Assembly: GCF_900111585.1 (NCBI RefSeq)
Contig: NZ_FOHI01000012.1
Coordinates: forward strand, 17,842 to 81,841
Origin: Nitrosospira multiformis
GTDB taxonomy: Bacteria; Pseudomonadota; Gammaproteobacteria; Burkholderiales; Nitrosomonadaceae
Direction of reading: 5' to 3'
Length of the DNA: 64,000 nt
How positions within the stretch are numbered: position 1 is the first letter of the stretch; each line of letters opens with the position of its first letter. The notes under the pieces were generated by a model that did not search any database, was not told where the DNA came from, and was given only the letters and a program-made list of their open reading frames with translations. Below, one piece after another: positions 1 to 9,122 of this stretch. The translations under genes were made by a program, and so were the position numbers.

Positions 1-1
1 C

Positions 2-2041
2 TTTGGACAGCAGGCTGGGCGCATCTACGCCTTCGATATTGTGGGGGCGGGGATAGGCAGTGTGTGTGTTATCGGCGTGCTGTTTCTTATACCACCACAC
101 AACCTGCTTATCGTCCTCGCCGCGCTGGTCCTGTTTGCCGCCGCTATCGCTACAGTCGAGATGAGGATACGACCCGAGTGGTTGGGGATTGCCCTTCTCG
201 GGCTGGCTTTCCTGGTATTGCTGGCAATTCCCCCCGACTGGTTCCGTGTGCATCCTTCCCCTTACAAAGATTTGAGTCAAGCCCTGAATATTACGGGCGC
301 GCAGGTGATCGGGGAACGTTCCAGTCCACTGGGACAGATTGCGGTCGTGGAAAGCCCGCGCGTTCCTTTCCGTTATGCTCCTGGCATGAGCCTTAATGCG
401 CTGGAAGAACCGCCGGATCAGTTGGGTATATTCGTGGATGGAGACGGTCCCTCCGTGCTGACGCGCTTTGACGGCCGACGTGAACCACTATCCTATCTCG
501 ACCAGCTTACCTCGGCGCTACCTTACCATGTGCTGCAACGGCCTCACGCAGGCCCCCATGTGCTGGTGTTGGGAGCAGGAGCGGGCAGCGACGTTCTGCA
601 GGCCCTCTACCATGGCGCGATCAGGATCGATGCGGTAGAGCTCGACCCCAACGTCATCAATCTCGTCGAAAAGCGCTTCCATGACTTTGGGGGAAATATT
701 TACACATTGCCCCAGGTGCATATACACGCGGCGGAAGCGCGCGGCTTTGTTAACGCAACCCGCAGCCGCTACGATCTGGTTCAGGTCGCCTTGCTGGATT
801 CGTTTGGTGTTGCCGCCGCGGGTGTTTACGGCTTGAGTGAAAGCTACCTTTATACCGTGGAAGCGTTTCAAACCTATCTGAGAAGGCTAATGCCGGGCGG
901 GGTGCTGGCAATTACGCGCTGGCTGACCTTACCCCCACGGGATGCGCTGAAATTATTCGCGACAGCGATAGCCGCACTGGAGCGAAGCGGTGTAGACGAT
1001 CCAGGAGCGCGCCTGGTAATGATAAGGGGCTGGAAAACGGTCACGCTGCTTGTGAAGCACAGCAATTTCACGGTGGCGGAGATCGAAGCGATCAGGAAAT
1101 TCTGCCGCGAGCGCTCATTCGACATAGCCTATTACCCGGGAATGCGACCTGAGGAAGCAAATCGCTACAATGTGCTGGCGCAGCCCTATTTCTTCGAGGG
1201 AGCAACTGCGTTGCTGGCCGGGGATCGCCAAACCTTTATCGACCGGTATAAATTCTTTATCGAGCCTGCCACCGACGACCAGCCTTTTTTTTTCCGTTTC
1301 TTCAAGTGGGATTCCCTGCGCGAATTGCTTGCCCTGCGGGAACAGGGGGGTATGCCGCTTCTGGACTGGAGCTATCCCCTGCTGGTGGCAACGCTGATCC
1401 AGGCGTTCGTTGCGAGCGTTGTTCTCATTCTGGCGCCACTCCTGGCCTCAAAGGCACGCCGAGCGCTGCCTCCCGCAAAAGTCGCTTTGTACTTCCTTGC
1501 CATCGGCTTGGCTTTCATGTTCATGGAAATTGCGTTCATCCAGAAATTTATACTGTTTCTGGCTCACCCGTTATATGCGGTCGCCGTCGTATTGTGCGCA
1601 TTTCTGGTATTTGCCGGTGTGGGAAGCTGGCTCGCCGGGCGCTTGCAAAAGCGGTTCCGGCGGAGCGGACATCTGACTGTTGCAGTAATGGCAATAGGAG
1701 TCCTTGCACTGCTCTATCTCGCTATCCTGCCCAGCCTGTTTGATACGCTGATCCATTTATCCGATCCGGCAAAAATCGCTATTTCGGTAGCGTTGATCGC
1801 GCCGCTTGCATTTTGCATGGGCATGCCCTTTCCCACCGGAACGATGAGGCTAGCTTTCACTGCACGCGAGGCGATCCCCTGGGCCTGGGCAATCAACGGC
1901 TTCGCCTCCGTCGTGGGAGCGGTACTTGCCACTTTACTGGCTATTCACCTGGGGTTCGCTTTCGTGATCCTGTTGGCGGTAGGGATCTATAGCTTGGCGG
2001 CGCTTACGTTGAGGGGGTTTCCGCAGGAAGTCGCGAAGTAG
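2..2041 (+). CDS. Spermidine synthase-like fused membrane protein (5' partial)
   Basis: The reading frame is open from the first bases of the window, so the true start lies outside; an internal GTG at 41 is not a convincing start. Hydrophobic segments occupy the first ~60 visible residues. A Rossmann methyltransferase-type domain follows (VLVLGAGAGSDVLQAL near nt 560-605, then an acidic VELDPNV strand), then about six more membrane segments with a GMPFPTG motif near the C-terminus. This layout matches membrane-fused SpeE-like proteins, which carry a spermidine-synthase fold of unknown substrate. True polyamine synthesis is not implied. It stands alone; the next gene is convergent. Confidence 0.8.
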   Translation, partial: FGQQAGRIYAFDIVGAGIGSVCVIGVLFLIPPHNLLIVLAALVLFAAAIATVEMRIRPEWLGIALLGLAFLVLLAIPPDWFRVHPSPYKDLSQALNITGAQVIGERSSPLGQIAVVESPRVPFRYAPGMSLNALEEPPDQLGIFVDGDGPSVLTRFDGRREPLSYLDQLTSALPYHVLQRPHAGPHVLVLGAGAGSDVLQALYHGAIRIDAVELDPNVINLVEKRFHDFGGNIYTLPQVHIHAAEARGFVNATRSRYDLVQVALLDSFGVAAAGVYGLSESYLYTVEAFQTYLRRLMPGGVLAITRWLTLPPRDALKLFATAIAALERSGVDDPGARLVMIRGWKTVTLLVKHSNFTVAEIEAIRKFCRERSFDIAYYPGMRPEEANRYNVLAQPYFFEGATALLAGDRQTFIDRYKFFIEPATDDQPFFFRFFKWDSLRELLALREQGGMPLLDWSYPLLVATLIQAFVASVVLILAPLLASKARRALPPAKVALYFLAIGLAFMFMEIAFIQKFILFLAHPLYAVAVVLCAFLVFAGVGSWLAGRLQKRFRRSGHLTVAVMAIGVLALLYLAILPSLFDTLIHLSDPAKIAISVALIAPLAFCMGMPFPTGTMRLAFTAREAIPWAWAINGFASVVGAVLATLLAIHLGFAFVILLAVGIYSLAALTLRGFPQEVAK

Positions 2042-2208
2042 ATTGGAACTCCTTGGGCACCTCAGCAATCTGCGCTGGCTAAGCATTGTTCGCCCCCTTC
2101 CCAAGCAATGCCGGATGCATTCGCCCTCTACGAGCCTATCCTGAATACCGGCTCACCTCCTTCGACAGATCCTCCTGAGGGCTTTCTTCTTTTAATTACC
2201 AAGCAAGA

Positions 2209-3654
2209 TTAAAACGAGTAATAAACAGGGCGCGACGGAGATTCCAGCGAAATTATTGCCGAGCTCTTCATCAGGCTCTTCTGTAAGAGATTATATACAT
2301 CCAAGTCAAAGCTCAGGGCTGAGCGCGTCTGTAAAAGATCCTCAAGCTCTTCGCCGTTTTGCACGGTTCCGAGGTGGCACCACTTGTCAAACACATGAAG
2401 TTGGCTGCGGCCGGAAACTTCATTAAATTCACGAAAGCCAATTCTGCCGGGATAGGGCCAGGGCTTCAGGCGAAGCGGGATCAGCGCCTGTTTGAGACGC
2501 AGATAGTGAAGCTCTGATAATTCCTTGCCGACACAGACCCCATCACAACGTTTGATCTGATAGGCAAAGCACGGGTTCCCAGTACCAGCACCTTGAGTAC
2601 TGGCACCTTCGACTCCAATCACGCGTGGACATAATCTGTTATCGCCGGCGATCTTGCGAAGCGTATCCATGGCTGCCTTTTTCGAGCGAAAGAAACCGAA
2701 AAGATGGTCGAATCTTGCCGGATCAATGTCATCTTCCGTTACGATGCTTATCAAGGGAACCTGATCAGGTCCACCCAGGCTCAGGGAGAACAAGGTACGC
2801 GTCAAACGTAAACGCCGGTTATGGATCGGCTGGCGTTCCTTGATCAGGCTCGATTCCAGCAGTAGAGCGCCCAACTCGCCTGCCGTTTCTATCCATTCCA
2901 CGCGGTTTACCTGCTGGCCGATACGCATGGCCTTGCTGGATGAATGATCACCGCTGAAGTGCGACATGACACGCGAGCGCAAAGTGACGCTTTTGCCGAT
3001 ATAGAGCGGGAGATTGTTTTCGCCATAGAAGAGATATACGCCCGCACTATCCGGTATCTCATCCAAAAAGGCGGCATCCAGGCCAGTTGGCAGGCTCGGC
3101 CCTTTCAACAAGGCGGCAACCTCGTCCAGGACGCGCTTCTCCCCTAATTCGCGTTTGGCCAACGCGAGATAAGTCACCAACAGATTCACATCCCCCATGG
3201 CGCGATGACGGTCGCAAGTTACAAGCGAATGACGCTGCATGATTGCATCAAGACCATGACTTCTATGCTCCGGATAGAGCCGCCGGGAAAGCTTTACCGT
3301 ACACATGACCTTCTGCCGAAGTACCGCGCCCAGCCGCCTGAATTCACTCTTGAGGAAACCATGGTCGAACCGGACGTTATGCGCTGCCAGCACGGCCCCT
3401 TCAATATAGCCATACAATTTGTGAGCGATTTCATCGAACGCAGGTGCGTCTTTCACCATTTCATTGGTAATGCCGGTCAGACGGGAAATGAAAGGTGGAA
3501 TACTGACTCCTGGATTAACCAGTGTTTCCCAGCGCTCCATTTCAATTCCGTTTTCGAAGCGCACGAGAGCGACCTCCGTGATACGGTCGTGCAAAGGCGA
3601 ATCTCCGGTCGTTTCGAGATCCAGGACTACTAAATGCGGCAGGTTGGAAAACAT
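2209..3654 (-). CDS. DEDDh 3'-5' exonuclease fused to a GIY-YIG (UvrC/Cho-like) nuclease
   Basis: 481 aa. Residues ~5-170 form a DNA polymerase III epsilon-like DEDDh exonuclease: D12 and E14 in DLETTG, an AHNVRFD motif (D98), and H150/D155. Residues ~200-285 form a GIY-YIG domain (GVYLFY at 205-210, LYIGKS at 218-222), as in the N-terminal half of UvrC and in Cho. The C-terminal part has a C-rich stretch (CFAYQIKRCDGVCVG) like that next to the UvrC GIY-YIG domain. Fused proteins of this type are common in Betaproteobacteria and are thought to take part in DNA repair, with exact substrates unknown. Full length, single gene. Confidence 0.88.
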   Translation of the reverse strand: MFSNLPHLVVLDLETTGDSPLHDRITEVALVRFENGIEMERWETLVNPGVSIPPFISRLTGITNEMVKDAPAFDEIAHKLYGYIEGAVLAAHNVRFDHGFLKSEFRRLGAVLRQKVMCTVKLSRRLYPEHRSHGLDAIMQRHSLVTCDRHRAMGDVNLLVTYLALAKRELGEKRVLDEVAALLKGPSLPTGLDAAFLDEIPDSAGVYLFYGENNLPLYIGKSVTLRSRVMSHFSGDHSSSKAMRIGQQVNRVEWIETAGELGALLLESSLIKERQPIHNRRLRLTRTLFSLSLGGPDQVPLISIVTEDDIDPARFDHLFGFFRSKKAAMDTLRKIAGDNRLCPRVIGVEGASTQGAGTGNPCFAYQIKRCDGVCVGKELSELHYLRLKQALIPLRLKPWPYPGRIGFREFNEVSGRSQLHVFDKWCHLGTVQNGEELEDLLQTRSALSFDLDVYNLLQKSLMKSSAIISLESPSRPVYYSF

Positions 3655-3999
3655 TGAGTTGTCGATCGCTGTCAGAACTGAAGGCCCAACGAGACCAGGA
3701 AGAGAAAGTTGCTGAAACTAGAGCCTGTTAACACTTGTTCGCGCCCTCGACGGAGACGATTTTATTCAGCGCAAGGTATGAGCCGCACCGCAAAGCAAGC
3801 TTCTGTAAGCAGCGAGTAACGATGGGCTGGACAAATCGGTCCCCTCCGTTCGGGTTGCGCCAGCGTGAAAACCACTGACGGCCGCTTGAACTCTGAAGCC
3901 CGGGTCGCCATCAGATATTTTACCGCGATTTGGAAATTGAAGGCTTAGCTCGTCGGGTAGGTTGCACTGCTGTAAATTGAAGGTGAGATAGCTACCACT
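3655..3999. other. Intergenic region, no gene seen
   Basis: 345 bp between the divergent exonuclease and DUF2127 genes. Both promoters presumably lie here. I see no convincing reading frame, repeat or RNA. Confidence 0.5.
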
Positions 4000-4509
4000 T
4001 TGGCTCGATACGACATTCCACTATCGCTTATGAAATTATTCGGCGCATTACGCACAGTCGCAGTTTTTGAAACCACCAAAGGTGCTCTGGTATTGCTGGT
4101 GGGATTTGATTTACTCTCCCTGGTACATCACGACATTCAGCAAGCCGCCGAGCACCTGCTGGCGCACACTCACCTGAATCCAGCCTCCCGTTATCCCCAC
4201 ATCTTTATTGATTTGGCCAACCAGCTCACAAACACCCGCTTATTGCTGATCGCGGCTGGAGCTGGCGTCTACTCGCTGGTACGATTCATCGAGGCATATG
4301 GGCTCTGGCGTGCAAGGCGCTGGGCGCAATGGTTCGCGGCTGCAAGTGGCGCGATTTACGTGCCTTTTGAGCTTTTCGAATTGTATGAGCGTGTTACTTG
4401 GCTTAGCCTTGGCGCCTTGACGCTGAACCTGGCAATTGTTGCCTTCATGCTCTACCACCTGTTCCATGCGGGTGACAAGAAGATAGCGAATGCGCCCTCA
4501 TCGAGCTGA
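4000..4509 (+). CDS. DUF2127-type small membrane protein
   Basis: 169 aa from a TTG start with a purine-rich GAAGGTGAG about 12 bases upstream; an ATG at 4030 gives a 159-aa version with no visible Shine-Dalgarno. There are about four hydrophobic segments. The sequence around ALRTVAVFETTKGALVLLVGF, the LLLIAAGAGVYSLVRFIEAYGLW segment and FELYE in the third segment fit the DUF2127 family of uncharacterised inner-membrane proteins. No operon partner. Confidence 0.7.
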   Translation: MARYDIPLSLMKLFGALRTVAVFETTKGALVLLVGFDLLSLVHHDIQQAAEHLLAHTHLNPASRYPHIFIDLANQLTNTRLLLIAAGAGVYSLVRFIEAYGLWRARRWAQWFAAASGAIYVPFELFELYERVTWLSLGALTLNLAIVAFMLYHLFHAGDKKIANAPSSS

Positions 4510-5031
4510 AAGCTGCTTCAACCTGGCGCCGCAGGGCGTACGTGCTCAGGTGCATCAATCCAGCCCGGGCGTATCCGGTGTTACCACTTTAAGGGTCGGA
4601 ACAGTCAGTGCATCGCTCTGCCATGCCTATGACTTTTCCATTAAACCTTTCCATTGAACGTTGCAATCTGTGCCGACTATGAGAGACACGTGCAATTGCC
4701 CCGCGGGTAATTTCAAAGAATCGGCACGACGTTAGAAGGTTCGTTGAGTGGGATTCCGCACAGATTATCAGGTTTGCCGAATTTAACCTGTTTTGGAAAT
4801 TGCACACTACCTTCCAAGTACCGATGAGGAGATTCCTCATGGCAACAATACATGGAACGACACGTGGAAATGGGTAAAGGGAAAGTAAAGGGAAACTGCC
4901 CTCATCTCCGATCCCCGCGCCCCCGGGAAGCGGTAGAGAAAATACATCCAGCGGCTACCCGGAACTGGCTACAGGAAGCGGCGCCTCTCACGCCCTCTCT
5001 ATGTTCCTCTATTTTCTCCATGGAGAATCTT
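4510..5031. other. Intergenic region with one perfect inverted repeat
   Basis: About 520 bp without a supportable gene. It holds a perfect 7-bp inverted repeat, ATGAGGA-GAT-TCCTCAT, at 4824-4840. This may be a hairpin or an operator for the exported-protein gene downstream. Reading frames across the stretch show no recognisable protein features. Confidence 0.4.
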
Positions 5032-5451
5032 ATGCATCTGCCTCTTTTGACATCCTCTGCAAACCGCCTGGTCATTTCTGTCATATTTTTTCTTGCATTC
5101 ACCCCTCCTGCAGTGCTGGCGCAAGCGCGGCAATCGGCGCAGGCACCACAGCCCATTGAAGCAACCATGAGAAACATGGTTTCAGCTATTCTGGCTAACT
5201 CATTGGCCGATTTTGTATCGCCAGGAGATGAAGCATTTCAAGCCGGGATGACAAAGGAGATGCTCAGCAGCATCAACCAATCTCTCGCCTCGCGCCTCAA
5301 GCAAGGATACACCACGACATTCCTGACCACACTGCATCAGCAGGGATTCGACGTATATGTCTGGAAGGTGGTATTCAAGGACGGGAATGATGACGTTCTT
5401 ATTTTCATGGCCCTTAAGGACCAGAAAGTCGGTGGATTCTGGTTGCGTTAG
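5032..5451 (+). CDS. Small exported protein, unknown function
   Basis: 139 aa. The ATG at 5032 has GGAGAA six to seven bases upstream, inside the overlapping upstream ATG at 5020, so 5032 is the better start. Residues ~11-33 form a signal peptide (hydrophobic VISVIFFLAF, cleavage likely after VLA-Q). The mature part is about 105 residues, mostly helical at first and ending in a beta-rich stretch (VYVWKVVFKDG, DDVLIFMALKD). I do not recognise a family. It lies 62 bp upstream of the glycine-rich exported protein and could be co-transcribed with it. Confidence 0.6.
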   Translation: MHLPLLTSSANRLVISVIFFLAFTPPAVLAQARQSAQAPQPIEATMRNMVSAILANSLADFVSPGDEAFQAGMTKEMLSSINQSLASRLKQGYTTTFLTTLHQQGFDVYVWKVVFKDGNDDVLIFMALKDQKVGGFWLR

Positions 5452-5513
5452 CTCCAAAAGAAATATGGATCAAGTCAAGCCTGCGATAAGGACCGATAGG
5501 GGCCGAGATCTGT

Positions 5514-6266
5514 ATGAAGAAGATTAAATTGATGTGCTTTGTCCTTCTCATGCTTGGGTTGATTCCTGGCATTTCCGTATGGGCGCGTGGAGGTGGCGGG
5601 GGAGGACATGGAGGTGGAGGATTTGGTGGCGGTGGACATATGGGAGGCGGTGGACATATGGGAGGCGGTGGACATATGGGAGGCGGTGGACATATGGGAG
5701 GCGGTGGACATATGGGAGGCGGGGGGCCTATGGGAGGCGGAGGACATATGGGAGGCGGAGGAATGCATTTTGGAGGCGGCGGGCACATGGGGGGCGGGGG
5801 ATGGGCGCACGACGGAGGAATGCATTATGGGGGTGGGGAGCATTTTGGCGGAGGAGTCGGTTATTATCGAGGCGGTGGAGTCGGCCGCTATCGCGGGGAC
5901 GGATTTGGTTACTACCGGGGGCCGCGCGGTTTCTATCGGGGCTATGGTTACGGCCTGGGATTTGGATTTGGAGGATATGGACTAGGGCTAGGATTAGGAT
6001 ATGGCCTGGGTTATGGCGCTCTAGCTTATGGGCCGCCTTATTATCCATATCCACCCATGTATCCATATCCACTCGCGGTGCCTGTGCCTGCGGCACCGCT
6101 GGTATACATCCAACAAAACCTTCCGGAACAAAGTGACACGCAAAATACGGTTCAGCCGCAATCCGGCTATTGGTATTATTGCCGGGAATCGGAAGGTTAT
6201 TACCCTTATGTCAAGGATTGTCCCGGTGACTGGGTACAAGTTGCTCCACAACCGCCGCCCCAATAA
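5514..6266 (+). CDS. Glycine-rich exported repeat protein with YYPYV-type C-terminal tail
   Basis: 250 aa. A signal peptide (MKKIKLMCFVLLMLGLIPG, cleavage near VWA-R) is followed by GGGGHM repeats (residues ~40-90), a Gly/Tyr/Arg-rich middle, a Gly/Leu/Tyr stretch and a Pro/Tyr segment. The C-terminus carries WYYC, YYPYV, a second Cys and GDW; this two-cysteine tail recurs in many proteobacterial exported proteins of unknown role. The His/Met spacing in the repeats could bind metal, but that is inference. The repeats are encoded by 18-bp DNA units. Confidence 0.7.
   Translation: MKKIKLMCFVLLMLGLIPGISVWARGGGGGGHGGGGFGGGGHMGGGGHMGGGGHMGGGGHMGGGGHMGGGGPMGGGGHMGGGGMHFGGGGHMGGGGWAHDGGMHYGGGEHFGGGVGYYRGGGVGRYRGDGFGYYRGPRGFYRGYGYGLGFGFGGYGLGLGLGYGLGYGALAYGPPYYPYPPMYPYPLAVPVPAAPLVYIQQNLPEQSDTQNTVQPQSGYWYYCRESEGYYPYVKDCPGDWVQVAPQPPPQ
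5632..5765 (+). repeat. 18-bp tandem repeats coding GGGGHM
   Basis: The unit GGAGGCGGTGGACATATG is present in about five near-identical copies, followed by two or three variants (one changes H to P). All copies stay in frame with the glycine-rich gene, so copy-number change would only lengthen or shorten the protein. Confidence 0.85.
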
Positions 6267-6502
6267 TGTCGTTTACCTCCATATACGCATTCGCACGAAA
6301 AGGTAAAAATTGGGGTCGAAACAAAGGACTCGCACTTTGCAAGCCGTTGTTTGATGGTGGGCCGAGAACGACGAAACGGAGAACATCTACGCTATACCCC
6401 TCCAAAGTGACAAGCCAAGGACAACCGGAAGCCGCTGAAATAACCCTGCTTCCTGGCCGATCCGCTGCATTTCAAGTCAGAAAATGAAAGGGGACGCTCC
6501 GA

Positions 6503-6996
6503 TTACTTTTCGGGCGCTGGCAATGGCGACAGCCCAAGTTCTTTCAGAAACGCATTGTGCCTGGCCTTTGTTTCTGGGATCTCCTTCTCGATCTCGACCA
6601 GTTCCTTGTGCGTAGCCGATAGATCGATCAGACCTCCTCCTTGGCCGTGCTGACATAGCGCGAGATGTTCAGGTTGAAGTCGTTGGCTTCGATCTCGTCC
6701 ATTCCCACGTGCCTAGCGTACCGCTCGATACCCTTCGGATGCTGTTGGTATGTGTCGATGATCCGCTGGATATGGTCGTCGGATAGGTCGCCATTACGCC
6801 GTCGTCTTTAGGAAGTGAAACCCGTGCAGCAGGAACGCGAAGTCCGCCGCCGACTTCGGGGCCAGTCCCTAGTTTTTGAAGCGCACGCCCTCGCCCAACG
6901 CCTAGGTCGGGTTCCAGCGATAGCTGAACGGTTGTCGACCACTGCGTCGAAGTAGGATCTCTTCGCCGGGTTTGTCTCACGCAGCATGTCCCAGTG
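6503..6996 (-). pseudogene. hsdM relic (type I restriction-modification methylase)
   Basis: Fragments of an HsdM protein are spread over different frames. First come a degraded catalytic-motif region (FDAVVDN) and, in another frame, SAADFAFLLHGFHFLK, which is typical of the motif IV neighbourhood. After an internal deletion, the C-terminal part follows with GMDEIEANDFNLNISRYV and the last residues HNAFLKELGLSPLP. The order is correct but there are several frameshifts and stops. No hsdS or hsdR is nearby. It abuts the 3' end of the CorC-type gene. Confidence 0.75.
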
Positions 6997-6999
6997 AGG

Positions 7000-8310
7000 T
7001 CATTCCAATATGGATGGGTTTTCAGTGATCGGGGCCTTTTTTGTAGCAAGCACTTTATCGATGCGCTTTCCATCCATGTCCATGATCTCAAAGAGCCATC
7101 CTTCCCACTCGCAACGGTCGGCCGTATGCGGCAATCTTCCCACCAGTAACATCATCATCCCACTCAAGGTGTTGTAACGTCCCTTTTCTTCTTCAGGCAC
7201 CTCTTTGAGGTCAAGTCGATCTTTTAACTCGGGAATGGGAATGAAACCGTCCAGCAGCCAGGTTCCATCCTCACGTTTCATTGCCCACGCATCCTCAGGA
7301 CGATGCGGTTTGAACTCCCCCGTGATCGCCTCCATTACATCCTGCAAGGTAACAATCCCTTGCACTTCCCCATATTCGTCAATAACAAAGGCGAGATGAG
7401 CTCCGGAGTTTTTGAAGTTTTCCAGTAATTCCATCCCCGTCAGGGACTCGGGAACGAATACCCCTGGTTGCAGATTAGCGGTCAAATTTAGTTCTTGGCC
7501 ATGCAAGGTTTGAATGAAGAATTGTTGCGCGCTTGCGACTCCTAACACTTCTCCCCAATCACCTCGTATCACAGGAAAACGCGAATGTTCACTTGATTCA
7601 ATGCGTTTAAGGTTGGCGGCCAGTGGCTCTGCAATGTCCAGGTAGGTTACTTCGCCGCGCGGCACCATGAGTGAAGCAATCTGGCGATCATCCAACCGAA
7701 AAACATTCCGCACCATTTGGTGTTCCTGATGCTCAATCACGCCTGCATCCGATCCTTCAGCTAGCATCAGATTAATCTCTTCCTGAGTCACACTCGGACC
7801 AATCCTCTCCTTGATGCCCAAGGACTGGAGTATCAATTGGGTTGAGCCAGATAATACTTTTATGAATGGTTTTGATGCGGCTGCCAGCCATAGCATTGGC
7901 CGCGCTACCAAGCGAGCTACTGACTCGGAATTAATTTGCCCCAGGCGCTTTGGCACCAATTCGCCAAAAATGATGGATAAGTAAGTTATGCCAATAACAG
8001 TTATCCCACTCGCTATATAGCCGGATAGGGTATCCTGTACTCCAAGTGTTTTCAGCCAATCGCCGAAGGGGCGCGCCAGGGCGGCTTCGCCGATAAACCC
8101 GTTTAAAATCCCGATCAGAGTAATGCCAATCTGTACTGTAGAAAGAAAACGGTTTGGATCTTCACCCAGTTGAATCGCTGCCGTTGCGGCAACATCTCCC
8201 GCTTGCGCCAGGTTTTGAAGCTGGGCTCTACGAGCGGTAATCAAGGCAATCTCAGACATGGCAAAAACGCCATTGAGAATGATGAGAATAAACAGTATGG
8301 CTATTTCCAT
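7000..8310 (-). CDS. CNNM/CorC (HlyC) family transporter with CBS pair
   Basis: 436 aa. Residues ~1-190 form the CNNM (DUF21) membrane domain, starting MEIAILFILIILNGVFAMSE and containing the IIFGELVPKRLG motif. Residues ~205-330 form a CBS pair (MVPRGEVTYLD, then FVIDEYGEVQGIVTLQDVMEAI). A CorC/HlyC C-terminal domain follows (DGFIPIPELKDRLDL, GMMMLLVGRLP). The family is linked to Mg2+/Co2+ efflux, and the old name hemolysin is misleading. It is full length, though its 3' end abuts the hsdM relic. Confidence 0.9.
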   Translation of the reverse strand: MEIAILFILIILNGVFAMSEIALITARRAQLQNLAQAGDVAATAAIQLGEDPNRFLSTVQIGITLIGILNGFIGEAALARPFGDWLKTLGVQDTLSGYIASGITVIGITYLSIIFGELVPKRLGQINSESVARLVARPMLWLAAASKPFIKVLSGSTQLILQSLGIKERIGPSVTQEEINLMLAEGSDAGVIEHQEHQMVRNVFRLDDRQIASLMVPRGEVTYLDIAEPLAANLKRIESSEHSRFPVIRGDWGEVLGVASAQQFFIQTLHGQELNLTANLQPGVFVPESLTGMELLENFKNSGAHLAFVIDEYGEVQGIVTLQDVMEAITGEFKPHRPEDAWAMKREDGTWLLDGFIPIPELKDRLDLKEVPEEEKGRYNTLSGMMMLLVGRLPHTADRCEWEGWLFEIMDMDGKRIDKVLATKKAPITENPSILE

Positions 8311-8381
8311 GTGTTATATGCTCCCGAATGAGCACCGGTATTGAAATAAGTATTCATTAAAGAGCGACCTGCTCTCCAAAA

Positions 8382-8524
8382 TCAGTACCAATCCAAAATG
8401 GAAAATTCCGGCTTCGTTGGCCTGCCTGACAAAGCGTTTTCCCTTGCCTGACGGGCGAATTTAGCAGGAGTTGTCCCCTGCCATGCAGGACGGGGACTCA
8501 CCTCATTATAGTACTGCCGCATCC
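8382..8524 (-). mobile_element. IS3-family transposase (OrfB) C-terminal relic
   Basis: The minus strand reads RQYYNEVSPRPAW, then TPAKFARQARENAL and finally FSILDWY before a stop. This is the end of an IS3-type DDE transposase (canonical YNEVRPHSALG...TPAEFA). No catalytic region or inverted repeat remains. Confidence 0.75.
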
Positions 8525-9122
8525 GTCAATCCTGCGCGTGACATCTCTCGTGACAAGAAGCGGTGCGTTCAGGCACTCCCGCCGCTCCCGCCATAGATTT
8601 TCGCGCTCCCGAAAACTTCCTATCACTACGCTAAGGTTTAGTGCCATTGAACAAAAGTAGCATCGCACTGGTGCGACAATTTGCCGCTTCCTGGATTAAC
8701 TGAAATGGGCTATTCTCGCGCTCGACGCCAGGCATATTGTCTAAATGGGAATTATCCAGCTGATCTGAAACAGCCCCATCCCAGACTGCATAAAATCGGG
8801 GGTCACCTTAAAGCAGTTAATCACCGACCCTGCTTACCAAGCAGACTGTTCAACCAACCCTTATATCGAACGTTGAAGAAACGATCCCTACGGCGGCAGT
8901 CAATGCCGTGCTCCCGTCGACTATCTCGTTACAGGTCAGTCAGTTCGATCAATTGAATAACAACCGACCACAATCGTCGGTGTTAATAATGTCAGTAATG
9001 ACAAGTATTGGATATTTCATCTTTTTCCGCAGCAGACTTACTTTGCACACCTGAAGCTCAATTATCAAAAATAGAAACCGCACTGAAACCAATTCATAGA
9101 TTTTTCCCATGGAATTCATCTG
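8525..9122. other. Non-coding stretch beside an IS relic
   Basis: About 600 bp upstream of the HupE/UreJ gene without a supportable gene. It probably contains further transposon debris and the promoter of the gene at 9123. Open frames here have no recognisable features. Confidence 0.4.

Noticed and set aside
5632..5765. CRISPR-like repeat array
   Set aside because: Units are contiguous, in frame and without spacers.
5534..6136. Long open frames overlapping the glycine-repeat gene on both strands
   Set aside because: They are by-products of the 18-bp repeats; only the frame with a signal peptide and natural composition is credible.
6266..6487. 73-codon frame after the glycine-rich gene
   Set aside because: It starts on the previous stop but has no signal, domain or coding character.
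8681..8956. 91-codon frame upstream of the HupE/UreJ gene
   Set aside because: Arg/Leu/Pro-rich shadow in a region with transposon debris; no features.
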